This document shows, in pieces, positions 1 through 5,730 of a DNA stretch of 5,730 nt (its first letter is position 1; each line of letters starts with the position of its first letter). The DNA is from Desulfobulbaceae bacterium (GTDB lineage Bacteria; Desulfobacterota; Desulfobulbia; Desulfobulbales; Desulfurivibrionaceae), in NCBI GenBank assembly GCA_003557565.1, contig PWOG01000261.1, positions 1 to 5,730 on the forward strand. The letters are read 5' to 3'. The notes under the pieces were generated by a model that worked only from the letters and a program-made list of their open reading frames with translations, made no database searches and had not been told where the DNA came from. Position numbers and translations under genes: made by a program.

Positions 1-1
1 C

Positions 2-565
2 CGCCGCTATCTTGAATATATGCTGCGCCGGGAGTTTCTCCTCTCCCGGAGGGATGACCTGCCCTTGTCCATTCTGCTGCTGGACATCTATAATTTCAAG
101 GAGGTTAACGACACCCACGGCCACCTGGCCGGTGATCAGGCCTTGATCAACCTGATCCGGGTAATCGGGGAAAATATCCGAAAAACCGACCTGATGGCCA
201 GGTACGGCGGCGAGGAAATACTGATTATGCTGCCTCATACTCGGGAATTCGCGGCTCTTAAACTGGCGGAAAAACTGCGTCAGACCATCGCCGGCACGAT
301 CATGGTGCCGGCGGTTGACAATGGAGACAAACGCTGGCCGGATCTGTCAATCACCGTCAGCATCGGAGTAGCCGGCCTCAACCGGGAGCTTGATTCGGAA
401 CAGGAACTGTTTGCCCGGGCCGACAGGGCCCTGTACCGGGCCAAGGAAGGGGGTCGCAACCGCTGTGTGGCGGCGGTCGAGCTGGAAGAGGAAAGGAAAC
501 AAAAAAACACCCGCCGGGGGGCGGCGGCAGCCACTGCCCGGCGGGTGCAGGAGAAGGAGCTTTAG
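2..565 (+). CDS. GGDEF-domain diguanylate cyclase, C-terminal part (5' end outside window)
   Basis: The reading frame is open to the left edge, so the ATG at 20 is internal and the gene begins outside the window. The visible 187 residues are most of a GGDEF domain, which condenses two GTP into cyclic di-GMP. The first residues (RRYLEY) match the usual start of the domain after an LTGLYN-type motif. LDIYNFKEVNDTHGH (from about residue 27) carries the first metal-binding Asp, the substrate Asn and the GD pair. The signature is GGEEI (about residues 69-73). RKTD lies five residues before it, the canonical RxxD inhibitory site for product feedback. Two departures from consensus are visible: Ile replaces the final Phe of GGEEF, and Tyr replaces the second Asp of LDxD. 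Catalytic Glu and metal Asp are kept, so activity is plausible. The last 30 or so residues are a charged, Ala/Arg-rich tail without domain character. Any sensor region lies outside the window. Confidence 0.93.
   Translation, partial: RRYLEYMLRREFLLSRRDDLPLSILLLDIYNFKEVNDTHGHLAGDQALINLIRVIGENIRKTDLMARYGGEEILIMLPHTREFAALKLAEKLRQTIAGTIMVPAVDNGDKRWPDLSITVSIGVAGLNRELDSEQELFARADRALYRAKEGGRNRCVAAVELEEERKQKNTRRGAAAATARRVQEKEL
501..545 (-). terminator. Intrinsic terminator of the porin gene, inside the GGDEF coding end
   Basis: On the minus strand CCCGCCGGG (545-537) pairs perfectly with CCCGGCGGG (518-510), a 9-bp GC-only stem. Two bases later comes a run of seven T (507-501). This is a textbook rho-independent terminator, 17 bases past the porin stop codon. 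On the plus strand no T-run follows the stem, so it should act only on porin transcripts. The same bases encode the KNTRRG...ARR tail of the convergent cyclase. A smaller alternative hairpin (GGCAG/CTGCC, 526-538) overlaps the stem. Confidence 0.8.
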
Positions 566-2094
566 AATCTGGCCTCGAAGGTTACATATACCTGGTCGGC
601 GTTGTCCACCGCCAGGGCACCCATCTGGACTGCTTCCTGACGATCCGAGGAGCTGCTCAGATCGTAGGGACGCATGTTCAAGTCCAGGGAGCCGGTATAG
701 TCATAATCGTAATGCTGATAACCAAACCGGATAAAGGCGTTGCCCAAGCGGGTCACGGCCTGGCCGGGAATGTCGTAAATTCCGTAGACCTCGAAGACCT
801 GGCCGCGGGTGGCCAGTTTGGAGGCGTAAATATCGTCGTGGCCGGGACTCATGCCGATCCAGTATTCGCTGCCGTAGTTATACTCGGCACCGATTTTCAT
901 CGCAGCGACCTGGGGCAGATCGTAACGGGCGCCAAGATAGATGGAGTAACCGTCTTCTGAATCGGTGTTGGGTCCGTCGGTTCCCATCTGCATGGCCATA
1001 AAATCATTAAACATACCGTTGCTGTTGGGATCGGTCCGGCTCCAGCCACCGCCGATGAAGTAGTTAAAGTCCGCCACCTTGTCCATGTACATGGCCGAGG
1101 TGTGATAGATATCGCCGATATTGTCCCGGGGACCCATGCCGCCTTCCTCGGGCGGAGCGCTCAAAGCCTGAGCTATAAGGGAATCGGAAATATCGGGATA
1201 GTTAAACACATCCATGGCGATATAGGACTGGAAATAAACAAACCGGTCCCCCTGATTGTAAATATCCCAACTGATCCCCATGAAATCGGTGTCATCAAGG
1301 GTGTTTTCCCCCAGTCCGGCCTCAAAACCACGACCATAGCAGAAGCGGATCCGGCCGGGCAGATCGACAACGTTAAACAAACTGTCGTAGGCGTAACCGA
1401 TGGTCAGACCGTCAAAGGGCCAGTCCATGTAGGACACCGGGCTGGCCATCCGGGTGTCGCTGTACATCCGCAACTGATTGGGCGGACCATCGGTGGTGGG
1501 ACGGCGGCCGATGGAAAACCAGAAGTTGGAGCCGCCGATGTTGTTCCAGTTGACAATGGCCCGATCCACCAGCAGTTTGCTGTCGTCCGGGCGACGCCCG
1601 ACATTGCCGTCTATAGAAGGATAACCGCCAAAAAAACCGCCATCAGCGGTAGGAGCATTCTGCATCCCCCAGGCCTTGAACATGGCCAGACGGCCGACAA
1701 ATTCCACATTGTCCTGGACCTGGGCATACATGTTGAGCCGCAGGCGGTTGGTCATCAGGCTGTTGTTTTTCTCGGAAACTTTTTTGTGTGCGGTCGGCAT
1801 CTGACTACCGTCGCCAGGGTCAACATAATTCGTACCTACGTAACGATCCCGGGTGTAATAATCGAAACGGCTGCGGAAATCGCCGGACCAATGAAAGCGG
1901 GTGCTCATGTCGCGCCACAGGGTATCATCAATCCCGGCGATATATTCCTGCTGCTCTTGAGACTGGACCTTGAGCTGTTCCACCTCCCGGGTCAGGTTTT
2001 CCACCTGTTCCGCCAGATCTGCTTCCTGGGCCAGGGCCACGCCGGGAATCACCAGTGCGCCCGCCAGGGCCAACATACTGATCCTTTTACGCAT
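562..2094 (-). CDS. Outer-membrane beta-barrel porin-like protein (DUF3373-type)
   Basis: A 510-aa exported protein. Residues 1-22 form a signal peptide: a basic MRKR start, a hydrophobic core and an ALA/Q signal peptidase I site. Residues 24-52 are a short heptad-like coiled coil (LAEQVENLTREVEQLKVQ), which may trimerise or contact peptidoglycan. From about residue 66 the sequence alternates aromatic and polar residues (HWSGDFRSRFDYYTRDRY), as in barrel strands with long Asp/Gly/Asn-rich loops. It ends in VTFEARF, and the C-terminal Phe is the usual BAM recognition signal. I assign the DUF3373 putative-porin family from overall resemblance and length. The substrate cannot be read from the sequence. 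GGAGG (2106-2102) sits seven bases before the ATG, a strong ribosome site supporting this start. The gene is transcribed alone and converges on the GGDEF gene. A generic porin is the main alternative. Confidence 0.85.
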   Translation of the reverse strand: MRKRISMLALAGALVIPGVALAQEADLAEQVENLTREVEQLKVQSQEQQEYIAGIDDTLWRDMSTRFHWSGDFRSRFDYYTRDRYVGTNYVDPGDGSQMPTAHKKVSEKNNSLMTNRLRLNMYAQVQDNVEFVGRLAMFKAWGMQNAPTADGGFFGGYPSIDGNVGRRPDDSKLLVDRAIVNWNNIGGSNFWFSIGRRPTTDGPPNQLRMYSDTRMASPVSYMDWPFDGLTIGYAYDSLFNVVDLPGRIRFCYGRGFEAGLGENTLDDTDFMGISWDIYNQGDRFVYFQSYIAMDVFNYPDISDSLIAQALSAPPEEGGMGPRDNIGDIYHTSAMYMDKVADFNYFIGGGWSRTDPNSNGMFNDFMAMQMGTDGPNTDSEDGYSIYLGARYDLPQVAAMKIGAEYNYGSEYWIGMSPGHDDIYASKLATRGQVFEVYGIYDIPGQAVTRLGNAFIRFGYQHYDYDYTGSLDLNMRPYDLSSSSDRQEAVQMGALAVDNADQVYVTFEARF

Positions 2095-2212
2095 TTTCTC
2101 TCCTCCACTGTTATATGGATTATGTTTGCCGGCGACCTCGCCGACCTTGCAGGGCTATGTCAGTGGCTACAGCGAGATTAACCGTAAAATCCTTCAACCG
2201 GGCATGTCCGGA

Positions 2213-2225
2213 TCGAAAATTTCGA
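2213..2225. repeat. 13-bp palindrome upstream of the porin
   Basis: TCGAAA-A-TTTCGA is a perfect inverted repeat with a one-base centre, about 120 bp upstream of the porin ATG. The symmetry and position fit a dimeric regulator's operator, but no family consensus was recognised and its function is a guess. Confidence 0.3.
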
Positions 2226-2271
2226 CCACCACGATGAAGCACTAGGAAAAACGAGAACATGTTTCTTTTTG

Positions 2272-2293
2272 TCTATATATTGGGATATGTCAA
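2272..2293 (-). promoter_or_regulatory. Possible porin promoter elements
   Basis: On the minus strand a perfect TTGACA (2293-2288) is followed by TATAGA (2277-2272). The gap is only 10 bp, too short for a sigma-70 pair, so at most one hexamer is likely to be used. Using TATAGA as the -10 puts a poor TTTTGT at the -35 position. The region is the likeliest promoter site because it is AT-rich and lies after the selD operon's T-tracts, but the exact promoter is unresolved. Confidence 0.25.
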
Positions 2294-2296
2294 CAC

Positions 2297-2350
2297 AAAA
2301 AAAACAAAAAAGCTGAAAAAACACCACAGCGTTACAGTGAAACACTGGGG
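2297..2350 (-). terminator. Candidate terminator of the gyrA-gpsA-DUF3343-selD operon
   Basis: About 45 bases past the selD stop, minus-strand CCCCAG (2350-2345) can pair with CTGTGG (2329-2324), with one mismatch. Inside this lies a perfect CAGTG-TTT-CACTG hairpin (2347-2335) that would compete. Three T-tracts follow (2321-2316, 2311-2306, 2304-2297). The T-tracts are clear and the stem is weak, so termination here is plausible rather than certain. Confidence 0.4.
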
Positions 2351-2395
2351 GTAATTATTATATTTACTGATAAAAAAGGGGGGTCTGGTGAGAAA

Positions 2396-3442
2396 TCAGA
2401 AGAGATTAATCTGCCCGGAAGGGCCGGCGGCGACCTCGCCGATGACGCCAAGGTCGAAGGGATAATTGCGCTGGCGCAGGTGGGCGGTCATGGCGGCGAT
2501 GACCTTGGGGGGAGCGGCGATGAGCAGGCCGCCGGAGGTCTGGGGGTCGTGGAGAATCATCTCCAGGGGATCGTCCACGGCAAGTCGGGATTTAACAAAC
2601 TGCCGGTAGTGCTGATAATTATGGTGCGCTCCTTCGGGAATAATCCCCATACCGGCAAAATGCAGGGTTTGCGCCAGCAGCGGCACGGACGCCGCCTCCA
2701 GGTTCACGGCCACCCCGGAAGCGGCGGCCATTTCATGGAGATGGCCGATCAGGCCGAAACCGGTGATATCGGTACAGGCATGCACCCCCATATCGCTCAT
2801 CACCAGGGCTGCTTCCCGGTTTAAATAGGCCATGAGCCCGCCGATCATCTCCTCGACTTCGGTCCCGGCCAGGCCGCCCTTGATGGCGGTGGCGAGAATG
2901 CCGGTACCCACGGGCTTGGTCAGCAGCAGCTGGTCTCCGGGACGGGCCCCGGAGTTGAGCAACAACCGGTCGGGGTGGACGGTGCCGGTAACGGAAAGGC
3001 CATACTTGATCTCATCATCTTCCAGGGAATGGCCGCCCACCAGCAGGGTTCCGGCCTCGGCCAGGGTGTCTGCCCCGCCCTTTAAAATCGCCCGCAAAAT
3101 CGCACAATCCTGGGTCTTGATCGGAAAGGCCACCAGATTCATGGCCAGCAGCGGAACCCCGCCCATGGCATAAACATCGCTCAGGGCGTTGGCCGCCGCA
3201 ATCCGGCCGAACAGGTAGGGATCATCGACGATGGGAGTAAAAAAATCCACCGTCTGGATCAGGGCGGTGTCGTCGTTGAGGCGATAGACCCCGGCATCCT
3301 CGCCGCCGCCGATTCCGGCCAGCAGGCGGGGATCATCACCCCCCGGCACTCCCAGGTCCGCCAACACCCGGTCCAGATCCCCTGGACCCAGTTTGGCGGC
3401 TCACCCGGCGGCTTTAACGGTACTGGTCAGTTTGTGCTTCAT
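2396..3442 (-). CDS. selD: Selenide, water dikinase (selenophosphate synthetase), selenocysteine-containing
   Basis: SelD makes selenophosphate from selenide and ATP, the selenium donor for tRNA-Sec charging and tRNA selenouridine. Read from ATG 3442 with the UGA at codon 14 as Sec, the protein is 348 aa, the normal family length. The N-terminus AAGUAAKLGPGDLDRV matches the catalytic loop, with Sec14 in place of E. coli Cys17 and Lys17 matching Lys20. Metal and nucleotide residues follow: Asp49 (GGEDAGVY), Asp89 (NALSDVYAMGG), GGHS at 136-139, Asp225 (CTDITGFGLIGHL) and the DPQTSGG motif. AGGGA lies six bases before the ATG. An in-frame TAA at 3464-3466 and the UGA leave this as the only ATG available. 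The GTG at 3367, which gives 323 aa, would remove the catalytic loop and is rejected. The gene is last in an operon with gpsA and a DUF3343 gene. Family assignment is near certain. Sec insertion is inferred from the UGA and the stem-loop. Confidence 0.95.
3358..3399 (-). promoter_or_regulatory. Bacterial SECIS element in selD mRNA
   Basis: Within the coding sequence, CCGCCAA (3399-3393) pairs with TTGGCGG (3364-3358), and GGTCCAG (3388-3382) pairs with CTGGACC (3376-3370). All 14 pairs are Watson-Crick. The two stems are separated by an asymmetric internal loop (4 and 5 nt). The apical loop is GGGAU (3381-3377), 19 nt after the UGA. A G at the start of the loop and this spacing agree with known bacterial SECIS elements bound by SelB. 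The GTG at 3367 falls in the internal loop, close to the lower stem. Confidence 0.88.
3401..3403 (-). other. selD: In-frame UGA selenocysteine codon of selD (codon 14)
   Basis: This UGA stands where SelD homologues carry Cys or Sec, between AAG and AAKL. Flanking codons on both sides are canonical SelD and the frame is unbroken, so neither a frameshift nor a pseudogene explains it. The stem-loop one base downstream supports recoding. Confidence 0.92.
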
Positions 3443-3557
3443 TAATATTCCCTGTTGCCGGTTTTATCGCGACTCCCCGCCTTGGCCCATAAGCCTGACG
3501 CCCAACCGCTACGGACGGGGCACCAGGCGGGTGGAAAAGTTCGTAAGCGATCATCAC
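3443..3557 (-). other. 115-bp selD leader between the DUF3343 gene and selD
   Basis: This is the only sizeable gap in an otherwise overlapping operon. It can form a long-range structure: CCCCG (3475-3479) with CGGGG (3516-3520), and inside it TTGG (3482-3485) with CCAA (3502-3505). No T-run follows, so it is not an intrinsic terminator. It does not fold as tRNA-Sec. A 46-codon ORF (ATG 3554 to TAA 3414) crosses it and overlaps the selD start. I consider that ORF doubtful. Confidence 0.35.
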
Positions 3558-3845
3558 TTACCCTTCATCCGATGACCAGTCAAGCACCTGAAAATCGCCT
3601 TGCTCATCGCGGCGAAACCATTGGGGGGACGGCAGACCGGCCCGGCTCACCAACTTGCCCAGGGTTTCCAGGTCGGCACAGGCAAAGGCCAGGGCCATGC
3701 CGCAGGCCGAAGAAATCCGCCGCGGCATCGGCACCAGGTCATGGTCCAGCCGCTGTTGCTTGCACAGTTGTTCGGCCTTGAGCACATAATGAATAGAGGG
3801 CAGCAGCAGCAGACAGTCCAAAGGGGTTTTGCCCATGGTGCTCAT
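3558..3845 (-). CDS. DUF3343 putative Se/S carrier-like protein
   Basis: A 95-aa cytoplasmic protein with no signal peptide or membrane segment. It has the DUF3343 (Se/S carrier-like) pattern: LPSIHYVLKAEQLCKQ (residues 15-30) as strand and helix, then VPMPRRISSACGMALAF (38-54), with the conserved Cys48 in SSxCG. Members are thought to relay selenium or sulfur to partners. This is a family-level proposal and the reaction is unproven. Further cysteines are at 11, 28 and 56. The gene overlaps gpsA by ATGA (start 3845, gpsA stop 3844-3842) and precedes selD, which supports a selenium role. Start choice is open: AAGGGGG abuts ATG 3845 but lies nine bases before the in-frame ATG at 3836, so a 92-aa product is equally or more likely. 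The tail after about residue 70 is poorly conserved in appearance. Confidence 0.82.
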   Translation of the reverse strand: MSTMGKTPLDCLLLLPSIHYVLKAEQLCKQQRLDHDLVPMPRRISSACGMALAFACADLETLGKLVSRAGLPSPQWFRRDEQGDFQVLDWSSDEG

Positions 3846-4951
3846 CCCCCTTGGCCGGGCCGGTACTCCAGTTCATCCCGGCCCTGCCGGGCCAGCAGGT
3901 CACCAACCGCCTCCCGGCATGGTTTGTCCTGGTGAATAACCAGGTAAACCTGTTCCAGGATCGGCATCTCCACCCCCAACTTTTGGGCCAGGGCCCAGGC
4001 CGAGGCGGTGGTTTTGATGCCCTCGGCCACCATCTGCATTTCCGCCAGGATCTCGGCCAGCTTCATGCCCCGGCCAAGCTTAAGGCCGACTCCCCGATTA
4101 CGGCTCAAATCCCCGGTACAGGTCAGCACCAGGTCACCCAGGCCGGCCAGGCCGGAAAAGGTCAGGGGAAGGGCGCCCATTTTGACCCCCAGCCGAGTGA
4201 TCTCCGCCAGACCGCGGGTGATCAGGGCCGCCCGGGAGTTGGTGCCGTAACCCAGACCGTCGCTGATGCCGGCGGCAATGGCGATGATGTTTTTCAGGGC
4301 TCCGCCCAGCTCCTGGCCGAGCAGGTCGGTGCCGGCATAGACCCGGAACCGTTCGGTGAAGAAAAGATCCTGAAAATAACGGGCATCCTCGGCCCGGGCG
4401 GCGGCCACAGTGACGGCGGTGGGCAGGCCTTCGGCCACCTCACGGGCGAAACTGGGGCCGGCCAGCACCCCCAGGGGGTGGCTGACCGCGGCCAATTCGC
4501 TGGGGCCAAGGGCCTCGGGACCGCCGGTCGCCGAAGCTCCCGCCGCCCGGAGCAACTCCTGGGCCATGACCTGGGTCATGGTCAGCAAGGTATCGTTTTC
4601 AATTCCCTTGGCGGCGGAAATAATCGGGGTTCCCGGGGCCAGGTGGGGAATTATTTGCCGGAAAACATCGCGGTAGCCATGGGAAGGCACGACCATGACC
4701 ACGGCGGCGCAGCCGGACACCAGGGCCGGATCGGAACCAGGCCGGATATTGTCGGGCAGGGTAAAATCCGGCAAGTACCGGCGGTTTTGCCGGCTATCAA
4801 GCATTTCCGCCACCCGCTCCGGGGTGTGGCTCCAGAGTTCCACCCGGTAACCCTTGCGGGCCAGAACCAGAGCCAGGGCGGTTCCCCAGCTGCCGGCACC
4901 CATGACCGCTATCCGGCCGGCCCCGTCGTTCTCTCCGGCGTTATTCTTCAT
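3842..4951 (-). CDS. gpsA: NAD(P)-dependent glycerol-3-phosphate dehydrogenase
   Basis: GpsA reduces dihydroxyacetone phosphate to sn-glycerol-3-phosphate for phospholipid synthesis, in the cytosol. The Rossmann motif GAGSWGTALA is at residues 18-27. VVPSHGYRDV (87-96), SAAKGIE (112-118), LAGPSFAREVAEGLPTAV (163-180) and GGALKNIIAIAAGISDGLGYG (216 onwards, catalytic Lys220) follow in family order. GLAGLGDLVLTCTGDLSRNRGVG is the substrate-binding signature. At 369 aa it is longer than the usual 330-340. About 20 extra residues, rich in Ala, Gly, Ser and Pro, lie between the AQELLR helix and VLAGPSFA (about 135-160), probably a surface loop. About a dozen polar residues also precede the first strand. 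The ATG overlaps the gyrA stop as TAATG, which supports this start and coupling. No key residue is missing. Confidence 0.97.
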   Translation of the reverse strand: MKNNAGENDGAGRIAVMGAGSWGTALALVLARKGYRVELWSHTPERVAEMLDSRQNRRYLPDFTLPDNIRPGSDPALVSGCAAVVMVVPSHGYRDVFRQIIPHLAPGTPIISAAKGIENDTLLTMTQVMAQELLRAAGASATGGPEALGPSELAAVSHPLGVLAGPSFAREVAEGLPTAVTVAAARAEDARYFQDLFFTERFRVYAGTDLLGQELGGALKNIIAIAAGISDGLGYGTNSRAALITRGLAEITRLGVKMGALPLTFSGLAGLGDLVLTCTGDLSRNRGVGLKLGRGMKLAEILAEMQMVAEGIKTTASAWALAQKLGVEMPILEQVYLVIHQDKPCREAVGDLLARQGRDELEYRPGQGG

Positions 4952-5730
4952 TATTCAGCTTCCGGCCCGGAGTCGGGGTTATTACCGTCGTTCTTTTCCT
5001 CCTCGCCGTTTTCCGACTCGGCCAGACGATCCAGGGCCACCACCTTTTCTTCCTCGCCCAAGCTGAACAACCGGACGCCCTGGGTATTACGACCGATCAC
5101 CCGCAGATCCCGCATGGGCATCCGGATGATCTGGCCGGCGTTGGTGATCATCATCACCTGGTCGTCATCGGTGACCTGGAGCATCCCTACTACCCGGCCG
5201 TTGCGCTCGCTGGCCTTGATCGCCATGACTCCCTTGCCGCCGCGCTTGATCCGACGATATTCATCGACCAGGGTGCGTTTGCCGTAACCGTTTTCGGTGA
5301 CCACCAGCACGGAGGTTTCCGGATCCCCGGACAGGACCGAAACCCCCACCAGCTCATCGACTACTCCGCCGCTTTGCCCGTCCGCCGGGGCCAGGCTAAT
5401 ACCTCGAACCCCGCTGGCGATCCGGCCCATGGGCCGGATGTCGCTTTCATGGAAACGCACCGCCATTCCCCGCCGGGACAGCAGCAGGATCTCGTTGTCA
5501 CCATAGGTAAGGGCGGCGGCGAGGATCTCATCATCCTCGCGGATGGTCAGGGCGATCTTGCCACGGCGCTGGGGCCGGCTGAACTCGCCCAGGCCGGTCT
5601 TTTTGACCACCCCTTTCTTGGTGGCCATGAGGACGTAACACTCCTTGTCCTGGGGCACCTCGAAGGTGCTCACTGGCAGGATGGCCGCCAGTTTTTCCTC
5701 ATCCCCCAGCTCCAGCAGGTTGACCACCGC
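4951..5730 (-). CDS. gyrA: DNA gyrase subunit A, C-terminal domain (5' end outside window)
   Basis: The frame is open to the right edge, so the ATG-like start visible near 5727 (a GTG) is internal. The visible 259 residues are the later blades of the GyrA beta-pinwheel that wraps DNA for negative supercoiling. The first residues (VVNLLELGDEEKLAAILPV) match the GyrA segment with the VNLL motif. Repeating blades follow, each with a CYVLMATKKGVVKKT-like strand set: EFSRPQRRGKIALTI, YRRIKRGGKGVMAI and GRNTQGVRLFSL. The canonical GyrA box that separates GyrA from ParC lies upstream of the window, so ParC is a minor alternative. The last 24 or so residues form an acidic, disordered tail (ENGEEEKNDG...), common in GyrA and thought to tune wrapping. 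It is the first visible gene of the operon leading to selD. Confidence 0.95.
   Translation of the reverse strand, partial: AVVNLLELGDEEKLAAILPVSTFEVPQDKECYVLMATKKGVVKKTGLGEFSRPQRRGKIALTIREDDEILAAALTYGDNEILLLSRRGMAVRFHESDIRPMGRIASGVRGISLAPADGQSGGVVDELVGVSVLSGDPETSVLVVTENGYGKRTLVDEYRRIKRGGKGVMAIKASERNGRVVGMLQVTDDDQVMMITNAGQIIRMPMRDLRVIGRNTQGVRLFSLGEEEKVVALDRLAESENGEEEKNDGNNPDSGPEAE

Larger units (their letters stand above)
2095..2395. other. Non-coding interval between selD 3' end and porin 5' end
   Basis: I see no gene here. Bases 2095-2235 are mixed in composition and probably form the porin promoter-proximal region or a long 5' leader. Bases 2255-2390 are AT-rich with several T-tracts on the minus strand. 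No known riboswitch class was recognised; I looked specifically for a GEMM-like cyclic di-GMP aptamer and found none. Confidence 0.6.

Noticed and set aside
1102..2181. 359-codon plus-strand ORF opposite the porin
   Set aside because: It is a shadow of the porin gene. Its sequence lacks domain character and the minus-strand product has a signal peptide, strong ribosome site and terminal Phe.
2410..2425. GCCC-TTCC-GGGC hairpin near the selD 3' end as a terminator
   Set aside because: The stem is only four base pairs, lies within coding sequence and has no T-run directly after it.
2130..2442. 15-nt direct repeat CGGCGACCTCGCCGA at 2130-2144 and 2428-2442
   Set aside because: One copy is ordinary selD coding (GEVAA) and the flanks do not match. 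Two copies of a self-complementary GC-rich word are not enough to call a repeat family or recombination site.
3367..3442. selD as a 5'-truncated or nonsense-mutated pseudogene
   Set aside because: The UGA sits exactly at the catalytic Cys/Sec position, the frame is otherwise intact and a SECIS-like fold follows, so recoding explains it better.
3443..3557. tRNA-Sec (selC) in the gap before selD
   Set aside because: The gap has no long acceptor stem, UCA anticodon arm or GTTCGA-type T-loop in the right order.
3851..5287. 478-codon plus-strand ORF opposite gpsA and gyrA
   Set aside because: It runs antisense across two clearly recognised conserved genes and is Gly/Gln/His-rich low-complexity sequence, typical of antisense frames in GC-rich DNA.

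Overview
The window is a GC-rich bacterial segment with two transcription blocks and no RNA genes, insertion sequences or CRISPR arrays. The gene content suggests an anaerobic or metabolically versatile Gram-negative: a beta-barrel outer-membrane protein resembling the DUF3373 family, a diguanylate cyclase, and selenium metabolism in which SelD is itself a selenoprotein. This combination is typical of Desulfobacterota (former Deltaproteobacteria, Desulfobulbales-like). That placement is inferred from the protein families and was not confirmed by a search.

Layout. Bases 1-565 (+) hold the C-terminal part of a GGDEF diguanylate cyclase. It converges tail to tail with an outer-membrane porin-like gene (562-2094, -), and the two stop codons share bases. 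The porin's intrinsic terminator appears to lie inside the cyclase coding sequence. Bases 2095-2395 are non-coding. They hold the porin's leader and probable promoter region, then AT-rich DNA with T-tracts that may terminate the next operon.

From the right edge to 2396 (-) runs a tight operon: gyrA (3' part) - gpsA - a small DUF3343 putative Se/S carrier - selD. gyrA/gpsA join as TAATG and gpsA/DUF3343 as ATGA, so both pairs look translationally coupled. A gap of about 115 bp precedes selD.

The main result concerns selD. The frame appears to start at an internal GTG (3367), but upstream in the same frame there is an ATG at 3442 and one UGA at 3401-3403. Reading that UGA as selenocysteine restores the SelD N-terminus (AAGUAAKLGPGDLDRV) and a normal length of 348 aa. 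A two-tier stem-loop starts one base after the UGA, with a 7-bp lower stem, a 7-bp upper stem and a GGGAU apical loop, which is what a bacterial SECIS element should look like. The gene therefore probably encodes a Sec-containing selenophosphate synthetase whose synthesis depends on its own product. Its neighbour, the DUF3343 protein, is a plausible selenium or sulfur carrier.
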